From Caryophanales bacterium UBA3668 (GTDB lineage: Bacteria; Bacillota_I; Bacilli_A; RFN20; CAG-826), in the NCBI GenBank assembly GCA_002373085.1, contig DFJP01000064.1, positions 1 to 16,755 on the forward strand: a DNA stretch of 16,755 bases, read 5' to 3'. The translations under genes and the position numbers were made by a program. Below, one piece after another: positions 6,974 to 14,848 of the stretch; position 1 is the first letter of the stretch, and each line of letters opens with the position of its first letter. The notes below the pieces were generated by a model. The model saw nothing but the letters and a program-made list of their open reading frames with translations. It did not search any database and was not told the origin of the DNA.

Positions 6974-7971
6974 TACATTGGTCCTCCTTGGGATTTGATT
7001 GTGTTTAACATTTCAAATGCATTTGAATAACTTTCGTTTATGACGTTAGCACCGGCCGCTAAATCGTGAATACCAGTATTGTTTTTACTGAACGATAAAA
7101 TAGCGACGTTAATGAAAAATGGAATAAAGGAAAATGTAAAGTTACCAAACAATAAGTTCATTGTAAATGGACTTATAAATGTTAGTACTATGAAAACAAA
7201 GCACCTTAATACATTCTTTGATTTTGAAATTGGTCTAAGTGTTTTAGTATCAACAACTATTAGTTTTAAAATCATAAAGCTAAATGTTCTATTTTTCTTA
7301 TCAATCAGTGGAACAACAATATAGAAAATTGTGCTGCTAATTGTTGCGATTATTAAAAGTGAAATCGCCATTGTTTTTCCAACGACTCTACTAGCTTCTC
7401 TTAGTTTTGGATTAGCGTGGAAGAAACTAACAGCGGCATTATATTCATTTTTTAAATATTCTCTTGCGGTTGTGGTAGAAACATCTGCTTTTCTAACGCA
7501 TTCATTATCTGCATTTAATTCGTAATAACCGGAAGTTAATTTTCTATCTAGGTATTCACCATATCGATTTTCAGAGATTGCTCTTTCGTTTGTCTGATAG
7601 TACTTGGAAACTGGAACATCATAGTTTTCTTCTGGAGTCTTATTTGCATCATAGTGACTAGTAAGTTGCTCATAACCCGTACTGCCGTACACAAAAAGAC
7701 CCGAATCCACATATTCATCTAAGATGAATTGAGCGGAACTTTGATACCCCACGGATGGGAAGATGGTGAAATATGTTAAAGCGAATAATCCACCGGCAAA
7801 GATTGCTGTAAAAGCAAAGTCAATTAGTCCTGATGCGACTCTTTTTAATAAAGAAGGACGAGCCTTGCTTTTCTTTTCATCAAATTCATCTTTTTTTCTA
7901 TTTGCTTCGATTTTTCTTTGTTGAGCATCCATCTGCTCGATGCTCATATTAACAGCGTCTCTTTTTTTCAT
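6973..7971 (-). CDS. RDD-family membrane protein with large external insertion
   Basis: This 332-residue protein has a charged N-terminal tail (1-40, Lys/Glu/Gln-rich, probably helical), a first membrane segment at about 47-71 beginning with the RDD-like RVASGLIDFAF, a hydrophilic stretch of about 115 residues (76-195), and membrane segments near 199-223, 256-276 and 280-295. The closing signature GIHDLAAGANVIN (300-312) matches the RDD domain C-terminus. RDD proteins are poorly understood; some act in cation/proton exchange. The Tyr- and Asn-rich stretch between the first two membrane segments is longer than in compact RDD proteins. No good ribosome binding site is seen at the chosen ATG; it lies 6 bases after the aldo/keto reductase stop. 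In-frame ATGs at residues 9 and 14 are alternatives. Role in the operon is unknown. Confidence 0.8.
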   Translation of the reverse strand: MKKRDAVNMSIEQMDAQQRKIEANRKKDEFDEKKSKARPSLLKRVASGLIDFAFTAIFAGGLFALTYFTIFPSVGYQSSAQFILDEYVDSGLFVYGSTGYEQLTSHYDANKTPEENYDVPVSKYYQTNERAISENRYGEYLDRKLTSGYYELNADNECVRKADVSTTTAREYLKNEYNAAVSFFHANPKLREASRVVGKTMAISLLIIATISSTIFYIVVPLIDKKNRTFSFMILKLIVVDTKTLRPISKSKNVLRCFVFIVLTFISPFTMNLLFGNFTFSFIPFFINVAILSFSKNNTGIHDLAAGANVINESYSNAFEMLNTIKSQGGPM

Positions 7972-7977
7972 GATGTA

Positions 7978-8820
7978 TTAGTCTTTCTTGTCGTATAATC
8001 TTTCAACCACAAAAGGATCTTCGGAGCGACCTACAATAGGTGCTTTTTTATCTAGTAAAGCAATATCATTCATTTCTTCCTCGGTTAATGAAAAATCTAA
8101 GACATCAAAATTCTCTTTGATTCTATTTTCATTACTGCTTTTTGGAATGACAGGTATCCCTTGTTGAACAATGTATCTAATCGCTACTTGGGCAGGGGTT
8201 TTATCATGTGCTTTAGCGATTCTAATTAACGTTTCTTCTTGAAGTAACTCTGGTTGAGAACCATGTCCTAATGGAGAATAAGCTTCTACAGGAACACCGT
8301 ATTTCTTATACCATTTGAGTTCTTCTTTTCTTTGACAGTAGATATTAACTTCTACTTGGTTAACCATTGGTTTGATTTCGCAGTTTTTGATGAGATCCAC
8401 TAATCTAGCAGGATCAAAATTAGAAACCCCAATAGCCTTTATCTTTCCTTTTTTATAATAATCTTCTAACACTTTATATGCTTTGTAGTAGTCTCCATAT
8501 GGCCAATGGATAATAACTAAATCCAAATAATCGGTTTGGAGATTTTTAAATGATTCTTCTAATTTAGGAATAGGGTTATCGAATGTCTTAAAATGGAGTT
8601 TTGTGGTGATGAAAAGTTCTTCTCTAGGAACTCCTGATTCCGCTAAAGCTTCGCCAACAAGTTTTTCATTACCATATTGTTGAGCGGTATCAAAAAGGCG
8701 ATACCCAGCTTTGACCGCGTTTAAAATTGCCTTTTTCCCTTCGACCTCATCGCTGACTTTGTAAGTGCCATAGCCAACAATAGGCATTTTTAAATTGTTT
8801 GGCAAAATAATATATTCCAT
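7978..8820 (-). CDS. Aldo/keto reductase (AKR superfamily)
   Basis: This 280-residue NADPH-dependent carbonyl reductase has the full catalytic tetrad: Asp44 (LFDTAQQYGNE), Tyr49, Lys74 (ITTKL) and His105 (IIHWP). Later family motifs are visible too, including GVSNF, NQVEVN and IPKSSNENRIKEN, the last contributing to NADP phosphate binding. Length is normal for the AKR5-like group (2,5-diketo-gluconate reductase/YtbE type). It probably reduces small aldehydes such as methylglyoxal or sugar-derived carbonyls; the exact substrate cannot be read. It is the first gene of the minus-strand operon, driven by an extended -10 promoter in the divergent gap. The ribosome binding site is weak (AGGT eight bases upstream). 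Placement before two aldolases would fit removal of triose-derived aldehydes, but this is inference. Confidence 0.95.
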   Translation of the reverse strand: MEYIILPNNLKMPIVGYGTYKVSDEVEGKKAILNAVKAGYRLFDTAQQYGNEKLVGEALAESGVPREELFITTKLHFKTFDNPIPKLEESFKNLQTDYLDLVIIHWPYGDYYKAYKVLEDYYKKGKIKAIGVSNFDPARLVDLIKNCEIKPMVNQVEVNIYCQRKEELKWYKKYGVPVEAYSPLGHGSQPELLQEETLIRIAKAHDKTPAQVAIRYIVQQGIPVIPKSSNENRIKENFDVLDFSLTEEEMNDIALLDKKAPIVGRSEDPFVVERLYDKKD

Positions 8821-8846
8821 ATTAAGTACCTATATTTTTCTATCGT

Positions 8847-8876
8847 ATTGTATCATGATTTGATATAAATTATGAA
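8847..8876 (-). promoter_or_regulatory. Promoter of the aldo/keto reductase-aldolase operon
   Basis: On the minus strand an extended -10, TGATACAAT, lies at 8847-8855, with a weak -35 (TTCATA, 8871-8876) 18 bases away. Transcription would start about 20 bases before the reductase ATG. It overlaps the opposing promoter of the P-loop gene, so the two may compete. Confidence 0.6.
8861..8869 (+). promoter_or_regulatory. Extended -10 promoter of the P-loop kinase-like gene
   Basis: TGATATAAA gives an extended -10 (TG, one base, TATAAA). No good -35 is seen 17 bases upstream, as is common for extended -10 promoters. The start site would be near 8876, leaving a short leader that carries the AGGAA ribosome binding site. 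Confidence 0.6.
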
Positions 8877-8888
8877 TAGGAAATCGGT

Positions 8889-9443
8889 ATGAAGAAATTA
8901 ATTTTAATAAATGGCGACCTTGCAACAGGCAAATCCCACTTTGCAATTATTGTTAGAGATCGCTTTAATCTTCCTCTTTTTACAAAGGATGAATATAAAG
9001 AAGAATTTGCAAATCACTATGAATACGATACTTACGAAAAGAACCATAAATTATCCGTTATGGCGTTAGATGAAGTAGTGAATAGATTTAAAGAAATTGC
9101 CCCAACTGGTAAAGATTTAATATTAGAGGCTAATTTTCACGAAAATTATCTCAAAATATTGTCTGACTTAGCGGACACTTATGGCTATTCAATTTTAAAT
9201 ATCAATTTAGTTGGTGATCCAGACATATTGTTCAAGAGATATATGAATAGGATAATTAACGAAAATAGACACCCAGTTCATACGGTAAATAAACTTGATG
9301 AGATAGAGAAATTTAGGAAATACACCTTAGATAGAAGAAACGAAAAGATGTATGGAAAAGTACTAGAAATAGATGCGAATAATTTCTCTTATCAAAGTGA
9401 TGAAAAAATCTTAAAGCAAATTAAAGACTTCTTAGACGAATAA
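8889..9443 (+). CDS. P-loop ATP-binding protein, AAA_33/zeta-toxin-like kinase fold
   Basis: This 184-residue protein opens with a beta strand and a Walker A motif (GDLATGKS, residues 9-16), followed by an Asp-containing segment (FTKDEYKEEF) where small kinases place the substrate-handling acid, and a LEANF segment typical of AAA_33-type predicted kinases. An Arg-rich region (RYMNRIINENRHP, then LDRRNEKMYG) resembles the lid of such kinases. It probably phosphorylates a small molecule; the substrate is unknown. A zeta-toxin role is unlikely, as no antitoxin-like gene sits beside it. The start has AGGAA upstream, and the gene is monocistronic, with its own promoter and a terminator that begins inside the stop codon. 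Confidence 0.8.
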   Translation: MKKLILINGDLATGKSHFAIIVRDRFNLPLFTKDEYKEEFANHYEYDTYEKNHKLSVMALDEVVNRFKEIAPTGKDLILEANFHENYLKILSDLADTYGYSILNINLVGDPDILFKRYMNRIINENRHPVHTVNKLDEIEKFRKYTLDRRNEKMYGKVLEIDANNFSYQSDEKILKQIKDFLDE

Positions 9444-9486
9444 AAAAGCAAAAACCATGTAAGAAAGCACTTAAATTTGCTTTTTT
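9442..9486 (+). terminator. Intrinsic terminator after the P-loop gene
   Basis: AAAAAAGCAAA (9442-9452) pairs perfectly with TTTGCTTTTTT (9476-9486), an 11-base stem around a long loop of 23 bases, ending in a T-run followed by ATTTCTTT. The 5' arm begins inside the TAA stop codon. The stem is mostly A/T, so efficiency is uncertain. Confidence 0.75.
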
Positions 9487-9543
9487 ATTTCTTTAGATAG
9501 CAAAATCAAACGACAAAAAATAGGGGTCCACTCTAACAAAAGA

Positions 9544-9562
9544 AGAAAACATTTCGTTTTCT
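9544..9562 (+). other. Small A/T-rich hairpin upstream of gdpP
   Basis: AGAAAAC and GTTTTCT form a 7-base stem around a five-base loop in the 140-base gap between the P-loop gene and gdpP. No strong T-run follows. It could be a secondary terminator, a regulator-binding site or chance. Apart from this and the promoter, nothing else is seen in the gap. Confidence 0.3.
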
Positions 9563-9584
9563 ATGTTTTATGAGTTTGAGAATT

Positions 9585-9617
9585 TTGTTCGCATTTGCAC
9601 ACACGAATATATATAAT
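9585..9617 (+). promoter_or_regulatory. Promoter of the gdpP-rplI-dnaB operon
   Basis: A perfect -10, TATAAT (9612-9617), lies only 9 bases before the gdpP ATG. TTGTTC (9585-9590) gives a -35 with a 17-base spacer to the overlapping TATATA (9608-9613) and 21 bases to TATAAT. With TATAAT the transcript would start about three bases before the ATG, giving almost no leader. Confidence 0.55.
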
Positions 9618-9626
9618 AAAACTACT

Positions 9627-11663
9627 ATGAAAAAGAAAATCCATACCTTCCGTGCAGTGGTCTTTCCAGCTGTTTTAGTTGAAATAGTTGGCTTAACTTT
9701 ATTTGTTATTTTTTACTTCAATAACTTCGCTGGTACAAGAGATGTAATATCTCCCGAATATGTTATCGGTGGAGCAGTTGGTATTGTTGGAATTAATATT
9801 CTCATTCTTTGGATTGCATATATTAGTATTTCTTCATATCGTCATAAAACTGATTTGAAGGCCGCTGAAGTCATTGGTAGTGATGTTCAAGAAGCATATA
9901 ACTTTGCGATGATTGGTTTAGTGGTTACTGATGAAAATGACGTTGTCATTTGGCATAACGATTTATTTAAAGAAAGACACATCGATATTCTCGATTTAAA
10001 TATTTTTGAATGGCAAAGAGAGTTAAGAACATTAAAAGATAAAGGCTCTAATGAAGTTGCTAAGTTGATCATTAATAACCGTAACTTTGAAGTTAAATAT
10101 TTAAGTGACGCTGGATTATGGATTTTTAAAGATACTACTGATTATGAATCAATCTATTCATATTCCAAGTTGCAAGCTCCTGTCGTTGGTATTTTATCTA
10201 TGGATAACTACGAAGAAGTTATTAAAGGTGATGATGATTATAACGACACAATTACTAAGGCAAAAGATATCATCTTTGAATATGCACAAAAATATGGTGT
10301 CTTACTACGTAAGTTTAAAGATAGTAACTATTTAATGCTTTGCAACTATGATGCATATAGTAAGATGCAAGCTGATAACTTCTCTATCGTTGATAAAGTT
10401 AGAAGTGTCTCCTTTGGAGAAGATATCCCTCTTACCTTATCTATCGGTATTGCTAGAGACTTCCCAGATGTCGTTAAATTAAACGAACTCGCTAGTGCTG
10501 CCCTTGACATTGCTATGTCTCGTGGTGGTGACCAAGTCGTCGTTTCTGTTTATGGCAAAGAAATGGAGTTCTATGGTGGTAAAACCGAAGCACAAGAAAA
10601 ACGTAGTAGAGTTAAGATCCGTGTTCTTGCAGACTCCTTAATTAACTTAATTAAAAACGCTAGTAATGTCCTTATTATGGGACACACAAATATGGATATG
10701 GATGCTTTAGGAAGCTGTTTAGGCGTTAAAGCAATCTGTGAAAGAATGAAAGTTCCTTCAAAGTTAGTAGTTGACTTAAAGGCTACAGAAATTAAAACTA
10801 GAGCAGCCTTAACTAGCAGCTTTAACCGTGAAGAACTTGAAAACTTAATCGTTCCATCTAAAGATGCATTAGGTTTAGTTAAATCTGATACTTTAGTGGT
10901 TGTTTGTGATGTTCATATTCCATCAATGGTTATGGCACCTGCTATTTTAGACCGCACTAATAAGGTTGTTGTTATTGACCATCATAGACGTGCTGAAGAA
11001 TACATTGAATCTCCTGTTTTTAACTATATTGATCCAGCTGCTAGTAGTGCTTCTGAATTAATTACTGAATTCATTAGATTCTCGTCTATTTCTCCACGTA
11101 TTGAATTAAATTCAACTTACGCAACCATTATGCTTTCTGGTATCTTCCTTGATAGCTCATTCTATAAGAGTAAGAATACTGGCATTAGAACATTTGAAGC
11201 ATCTACTATTCTTAAAGAATACGGAGCGGATAACTCTGTCGCTGATGATTTACTTAAAGATGATTATGAAGAATATATTGAAACAACAAATATTGTTTCG
11301 AAGATGAAAACCGCTGACTACGGAGTAGTCTATGCGATTGCTAATCCAAACCAATTCTATGACGCTGCTTCTATTGCTAAAGCAGCAAATGCTTGTTTAC
11401 AAATGAAGGGAATTCACGCCGCCTTTATCATTGGTAGAACAAGTGGAAAAGAAATCAAAATCTCTGCTCGTAGTGATGGACTTATTAACGTCTCTAAATT
11501 ATGTGAAAAGATGGGTGGAGGAGGTCACTTTACTTCCTCAGCAGCCACTTTCTTAAAGAGTGATGTTAATGAAGTAGAAGAGATTTTACTTAACACAATT
11601 CGTAAATACTTGTCTGAAGCAAAAGCAGACGTAAATAGAAAACACGCACCGGAAGAAATGTAA
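9627..11663 (+). CDS. gdpP: Cyclic-di-AMP phosphodiesterase GdpP
   Basis: GdpP is a membrane protein that breaks the second messenger c-di-AMP into pApA, affecting osmolyte and cell-wall balance. The 678-residue chain has two membrane segments (about 11-31 and 47-70), a PAS-like region (about 85-170), a degenerate GGDEF domain ending in RGGDQVVV (299-306), and a DHH/DHHA1 catalytic part: His353, Asp357 and Asp359 in GHTNMDMDALG, DHH at 451-453, and GGGGHF with His634. All metal ligands expected of the family are visible. The ATG at 9627 was chosen because the MKKK start followed by a membrane helix fits the family; an in-frame ATG at 9570 would add 19 residues but lies upstream of the promoter. 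No ribosome binding site precedes it. It leads the conserved gdpP-rplI-dnaB operon. Confidence 0.95.
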   Translation: MKKKIHTFRAVVFPAVLVEIVGLTLFVIFYFNNFAGTRDVISPEYVIGGAVGIVGINILILWIAYISISSYRHKTDLKAAEVIGSDVQEAYNFAMIGLVVTDENDVVIWHNDLFKERHIDILDLNIFEWQRELRTLKDKGSNEVAKLIINNRNFEVKYLSDAGLWIFKDTTDYESIYSYSKLQAPVVGILSMDNYEEVIKGDDDYNDTITKAKDIIFEYAQKYGVLLRKFKDSNYLMLCNYDAYSKMQADNFSIVDKVRSVSFGEDIPLTLSIGIARDFPDVVKLNELASAALDIAMSRGGDQVVVSVYGKEMEFYGGKTEAQEKRSRVKIRVLADSLINLIKNASNVLIMGHTNMDMDALGSCLGVKAICERMKVPSKLVVDLKATEIKTRAALTSSFNREELENLIVPSKDALGLVKSDTLVVVCDVHIPSMVMAPAILDRTNKVVVIDHHRRAEEYIESPVFNYIDPAASSASELITEFIRFSSISPRIELNSTYATIMLSGIFLDSSFYKSKNTGIRTFEASTILKEYGADNSVADDLLKDDYEEYIETTNIVSKMKTADYGVVYAIANPNQFYDAASIAKAANACLQMKGIHAAFIIGRTSGKEIKISARSDGLINVSKLCEKMGGGGHFTSSAATFLKSDVNEVEEILLNTIRKYLSEAKADVNRKHAPEEM

Positions 11664-11664
11664 T

Positions 11665-12114
11665 ATGGAAGTAATACTTTTAGTTGATGTAAAAAAAGTT
11701 GGTAAAAAGAACCAAACAGTGAAAGTCAGTGATGGCTACGCAAATAATTTTTTGTTAAAACAAAAACTCGCTGTTCCAGTTTCTAAAAAGAGTGTGGAAA
11801 TTTTAGAAGAGCAAAAAGAAACTGCTCGTATTAATGAAGAAAACAATAAAAAAGACGCTCAAGCGTTAGCGGAGCGACTTAAAGATATTATTTTAGAGTT
11901 CACTGCCAAAGTTGGTAAGGATTCTAAATTATTTGGTTCCATTTCTCTTAAACAAGTTGAAGAGGAAATGAAGAAACAATTTAATATCACCATCGATAAG
12001 AGAAAATTTATCGACAAAGGACCTCTTGATATGCTCGGTATTTATAAACTTAGAATCGAGCTATATAAGGGTGTTATTGGTGAAATCAAAGTACATATTG
12101 GTGAAAGGAAATAG
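11665..12114 (+). CDS. rplI: 50S ribosomal protein L9
   Basis: L9 binds 23S rRNA near the base of the L1 stalk and helps maintain reading frame. The 149-residue length is normal. The N-terminal rRNA-binding domain shows the L9 pattern (VILLVDVKKVGKKNQTVKV then GYANNFLL), where the more usual form is GYARNFL with Pro after it. A long charged connecting helix (about 40-75) and the C-terminal domain (GKDSKLFGSI at 84-93) follow. It starts one base after the gdpP stop, so translation is probably coupled; a GGAAG element lies nine bases upstream inside gdpP. gdpP-rplI-dnaB is a conserved order in Firmicutes. Confidence 0.96.
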   Translation: MEVILLVDVKKVGKKNQTVKVSDGYANNFLLKQKLAVPVSKKSVEILEEQKETARINEENNKKDAQALAERLKDIILEFTAKVGKDSKLFGSISLKQVEEEMKKQFNITIDKRKFIDKGPLDMLGIYKLRIELYKGVIGEIKVHIGERK

Positions 12115-12116
12115 TT

Positions 12117-13622
12117 ATGGCTCGTAAGAATGACACAAAAAAAGTAGCAACTGAATTACCTTATAACGCGGATGCTGAACGTGTTGTTTTAGGCAGTGCG
12201 ATGCTTTCAAAAGACTATTGCCTTGATATTTTAAACACCTTAGAAGAAAGTGATTTCTTTTTAGGCAAACACCAAATTATTTACCGCGCAATTGCCTCTT
12301 TAGGAGTCAGAAGAGTTGATGTCGATGTTTTAACTGTCGCCGAAGAACTTGATAACTTAAAAGAACTAGAGAATATTGGTGGCGCTAAATACTTAGCGGA
12401 ATGTACTAACACCGTTGTTGCGGCTAGTACATTAAGTTTCTATATTCGTATCATTCAAGATAACTCTGTCTTAAGAAAAATGCTTACTACTATTAGAAGC
12501 ATTGATAATGAATATCGTACCGAAGAGATTGAAAACATTAATGATTTCATTCTTGATAGTGAAAATAGATTTAAAGAGAGCATTGCTAAAAGACATATCT
12601 CTTCATTTGTTACGACAAGTGAAATTGCTCCAAACATCCAAGCTTCTTTAGAAAAGTTACAAGACGCAGATAACGATAGCGATGTTATTGGTGTTTCAAC
12701 TGGATACGATCGTCTTAACCAAATCACTCAAGGATTTAAACCTGGTGAATTAATTGTTGTTGCTGCTCGTCCTGCTGTTGGTAAGACTGCTATTTGTCTT
12801 AACTTTGCGCATAAGATAGCAACACACTCTAAAAAAGCAGTAGCGATTTTCTCTTTGGAAATGTCCAAGGAACAATTATTTAACCGTTTAATTGCTATGG
12901 ATTGCTGCGTTGATGCTAAAAAGATTAATTCTGGTAGATTATCAACCGCAACTGATAAAGTTAAAGTTCTTAATTCTATTAAGACTTTATCTAACGCAAA
13001 AATCTATATTGATGACACTCCATCAATTAAACTTAATGATATCATCACAAAAGCCACTAAGCTTCAAGCTCATGAACCAGATTTAGCCTTAATTGTCGTT
13101 GACTATTTAGGCTTAGTTCAAGTTGCTAATAAAAACGGCCGCTCTCCTGATTCACGCCAAGAAGAAGTCCGTCAAATTTCTTTAGCACTTAAAGCTTTAG
13201 CGAGAGACTTAAAAGTTCCAGTTATCGCAGTTAGCCAATTATCCCGTGCGGTTGAAAAACGTGATTCACAACGTCCTGTTATGTCTGACTTACGTGATTC
13301 TGGTAACATCGAACAAGACGCAGATATTGTTATTCTTCTTTATAGAGAAGACTATTACGCAGATAAGAAAATAGGCGCTGCTAATAAAAAAGGTGGTCAA
13401 TTAACTCAAAACGATAAATTTGAACTTGCCAAAGCTCAAAAAGAAAAAGAATTAGGTGCTGAGATTCCAGGTAATGCATCATACACTGAAGTCATTGTTG
13501 CTAAAAATAGAGCAGGACAAACTGGTGTTGCTCGTTTATTCTTCTACAAAGACTACGTGAGATTTGATTCTCCAACTAGAGAATGGGAAGAAGCGATGGA
13601 ACACATCTCGGAAGAGAATTAA
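12117..13622 (+). CDS. dnaB: Replicative DNA helicase DnaB (DnaC of Bacillus)
   Basis: This hexameric helicase unwinds DNA ahead of the replisome. An N-terminal primase-interacting domain (about 14-110) starts with the family-typical LPYNADAERVVLGSAM; a linker follows, then the RecA-like domain with Walker A (AARPAVGKTA, 216-225), SLEMSKEQL (246-254), Walker B (LALIVVDYLGLVQ, 323-335), and the SQLSRAVEKR...PVMSDLRDSGNIEQDAD block (373-403). At 501 residues it is longer than the usual 440-460. The extra length is mostly a Lys/Ala/Gly-rich insertion at about 415-455, between LYREDYY and EVIVAKNRAGQTG, in the region just before DNA-binding loop/arginine-finger elements. No intein signature is seen. 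The start has AAAGGA upstream, overlapping the end of rplI, two bases after its stop. Confidence 0.96.
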   Translation: MARKNDTKKVATELPYNADAERVVLGSAMLSKDYCLDILNTLEESDFFLGKHQIIYRAIASLGVRRVDVDVLTVAEELDNLKELENIGGAKYLAECTNTVVAASTLSFYIRIIQDNSVLRKMLTTIRSIDNEYRTEEIENINDFILDSENRFKESIAKRHISSFVTTSEIAPNIQASLEKLQDADNDSDVIGVSTGYDRLNQITQGFKPGELIVVAARPAVGKTAICLNFAHKIATHSKKAVAIFSLEMSKEQLFNRLIAMDCCVDAKKINSGRLSTATDKVKVLNSIKTLSNAKIYIDDTPSIKLNDIITKATKLQAHEPDLALIVVDYLGLVQVANKNGRSPDSRQEEVRQISLALKALARDLKVPVIAVSQLSRAVEKRDSQRPVMSDLRDSGNIEQDADIVILLYREDYYADKKIGAANKKGGQLTQNDKFELAKAQKEKELGAEIPGNASYTEVIVAKNRAGQTGVARLFFYKDYVRFDSPTREWEEAMEHISEEN

Positions 13623-13629
13623 GGAAACA

Positions 13630-14382
13630 ATGTTTTTTGATATTGTTGGAAGTGGTTCAAAAGGAAACGCAACTTTAGTCTTTTCCTCAAAGACCACTCT
13701 TTTAATAGACATGGGTCTTCCTCTAGAAAGAGTGGAAGCAGAATTACATCGCTTTAACAAAGTTATTAAAGATGTCGATGCTCTTTTAGTAACCCATAAT
13801 CACGCGGATCATTATCGTGGACTAAAAGCTATTTCTCCAAAAAAGATTTATGCCTTAGAAGGAACAGTGCCAGGCTCATTAAGCAATGTCATTGATGTAT
13901 TTAAGCCATTTACTATTGGAGATATAAGAATAACTGCTTTTCCAACTAGTCACGATGCGACTAATCCATGTGGATATATGTTAGAAGCTGATAATGAGAA
14001 ACTAGTTTATATGACTGACACTGGATGTTATTACTCAAGTAATACTCCTTTACTAGAAAATCCTGATTATTTAATCATTGAATCTAACCATGATATTCAA
14101 ATGCTACTACACACTCATAGACCAATGGAATTAATTCATAGAATTATGTCTGATGTTGGCCATTTATGTAATGAAGATAGTGCTTTTGCAGCGTTAGAAA
14201 TTATTGGTAATAAAACTAAAGAGATTGTTTTAGCGCATATCTCTGAAGAAGCAAATACTCCAGAGACTGCTTTAGAAACTTATAAAAAAATCTTTAGATA
14301 TAAAGGCGTTGATATTAATCGATATAAAGTAAGATGCGCTCCTCAATGGGAAAATATGATTGGAGGAGATTATGACAATTAA
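13630..14382 (+). CDS. walJ: MBL-fold metallo-hydrolase WalJ (YycJ)
   Basis: This 250-residue protein belongs to the metallo-beta-lactamase superfamily, WalJ/YycJ branch, which in Firmicutes has been linked to coordination of replication with cell division and wall metabolism and is related to exonucleases. The zinc motif THNHADH (His56, His58, Asp60, His61) is intact, as are SGSKGNAT near the start, SHDATNPCGY, MTDTG, and the branch-typical ESNHDIQML and GHLCNEDSA. The start at 13630 was chosen for AAGGA five bases upstream and agreement with the family's first strand; a longer in-frame ATG at 13564 lies inside dnaB. It follows dnaB by 7 bases and overlaps rlmH by 11. The two-component genes walR/walK, often nearby in Bacillus, are not in this window. 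Confidence 0.93.
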   Translation: MFFDIVGSGSKGNATLVFSSKTTLLIDMGLPLERVEAELHRFNKVIKDVDALLVTHNHADHYRGLKAISPKKIYALEGTVPGSLSNVIDVFKPFTIGDIRITAFPTSHDATNPCGYMLEADNEKLVYMTDTGCYYSSNTPLLENPDYLIIESNHDIQMLLHTHRPMELIHRIMSDVGHLCNEDSAFAALEIIGNKTKEIVLAHISEEANTPETALETYKKIFRYKGVDINRYKVRCAPQWENMIGGDYDN

Positions 14383-14848
14383 GATTTATGCGATTGGTAA
14401 AATCAAAGACTTCTATAAAAGCGGTGTTGATGAATATGTAAAAAGATTAGGTGGCTACACTAAGATTGAAATTATTGAACTTAAGGATGATTCTGTAAGC
14501 GAAAAACCATCGATAAGTGAAATCACTAAAGCCAAAGACAACGAAGGCAAAAGAGTGCTCTCTTTAGTCAAAAATAACGAGTTTCTTATAGGGTTAGACC
14601 TTGGAAAGAAAGAATTCACTAGTGAAGAATTTGCAGCATTTTTAAATGAAAAATTAGTGAATAATGGATCTAACATTTCCTTTGTTATCGGAGGAAGTTA
14701 TGGACTATCAGATGAACTTAAAAAGAGAGTGAACTGCTCTATTGCTTTATCTAAGCTTACATTCCCACATCAACTTGCTAGACTTGTTCTTCTTGAACAA
14801 ATATATCGAGCGTTTAAAATATTAAATAACGAGACTTACCACAAATGA
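14372..14848 (+). CDS. rlmH: 23S rRNA (pseudouridine-1915-N3)-methyltransferase RlmH
   Basis: RlmH is a small SPOUT methyltransferase that methylates pseudouridine 1915 in helix 69 of 23S rRNA on assembled 70S ribosomes. The 158-residue length is typical. The SAM-binding trefoil-knot motif FVIGGSYGLS (104-113) and the near-invariant end (KLTFPHQLARLVLLEQIYRA, then ETYHK) are clear. The ATG at 14372 has GGAGGA four bases upstream, while the in-frame TTG at 14360 overlaps that site and is not used. The gene overlaps walJ by 11 bases. It stops with TGA directly after the canonical YHK, showing that TGA is a stop here. Its TGA overlaps the next ATG (ATGA). Confidence 0.97.
   Translation: MTIKIYAIGKIKDFYKSGVDEYVKRLGGYTKIEIIELKDDSVSEKPSISEITKAKDNEGKRVLSLVKNNEFLIGLDLGKKEFTSEEFAAFLNEKLVNNGSNISFVIGGSYGLSDELKKRVNCSIALSKLTFPHQLARLVLLEQIYRAFKILNNETYHK

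Noticed and set aside
8889..9443. Zeta-type toxin of a toxin-antitoxin pair
   Set aside because: The P-loop fold is compatible, but no small antitoxin gene adjoins it and the gene is monocistronic with its own promoter and terminator.
13359..13481. Intein or intein remnant in DnaB
   Set aside because: DnaB is a frequent intein host, but the extra 40 residues lack Cys/Ser starts, terminal HN motifs and a suitable location at Walker A.
14360..14371. Upstream TTG start for rlmH (and the similar TTG at 4114 for the binding protein)
   Set aside because: Both TTG codons overlap the ribosome binding site; the ATG downstream has proper spacing and fits the family N-terminus.
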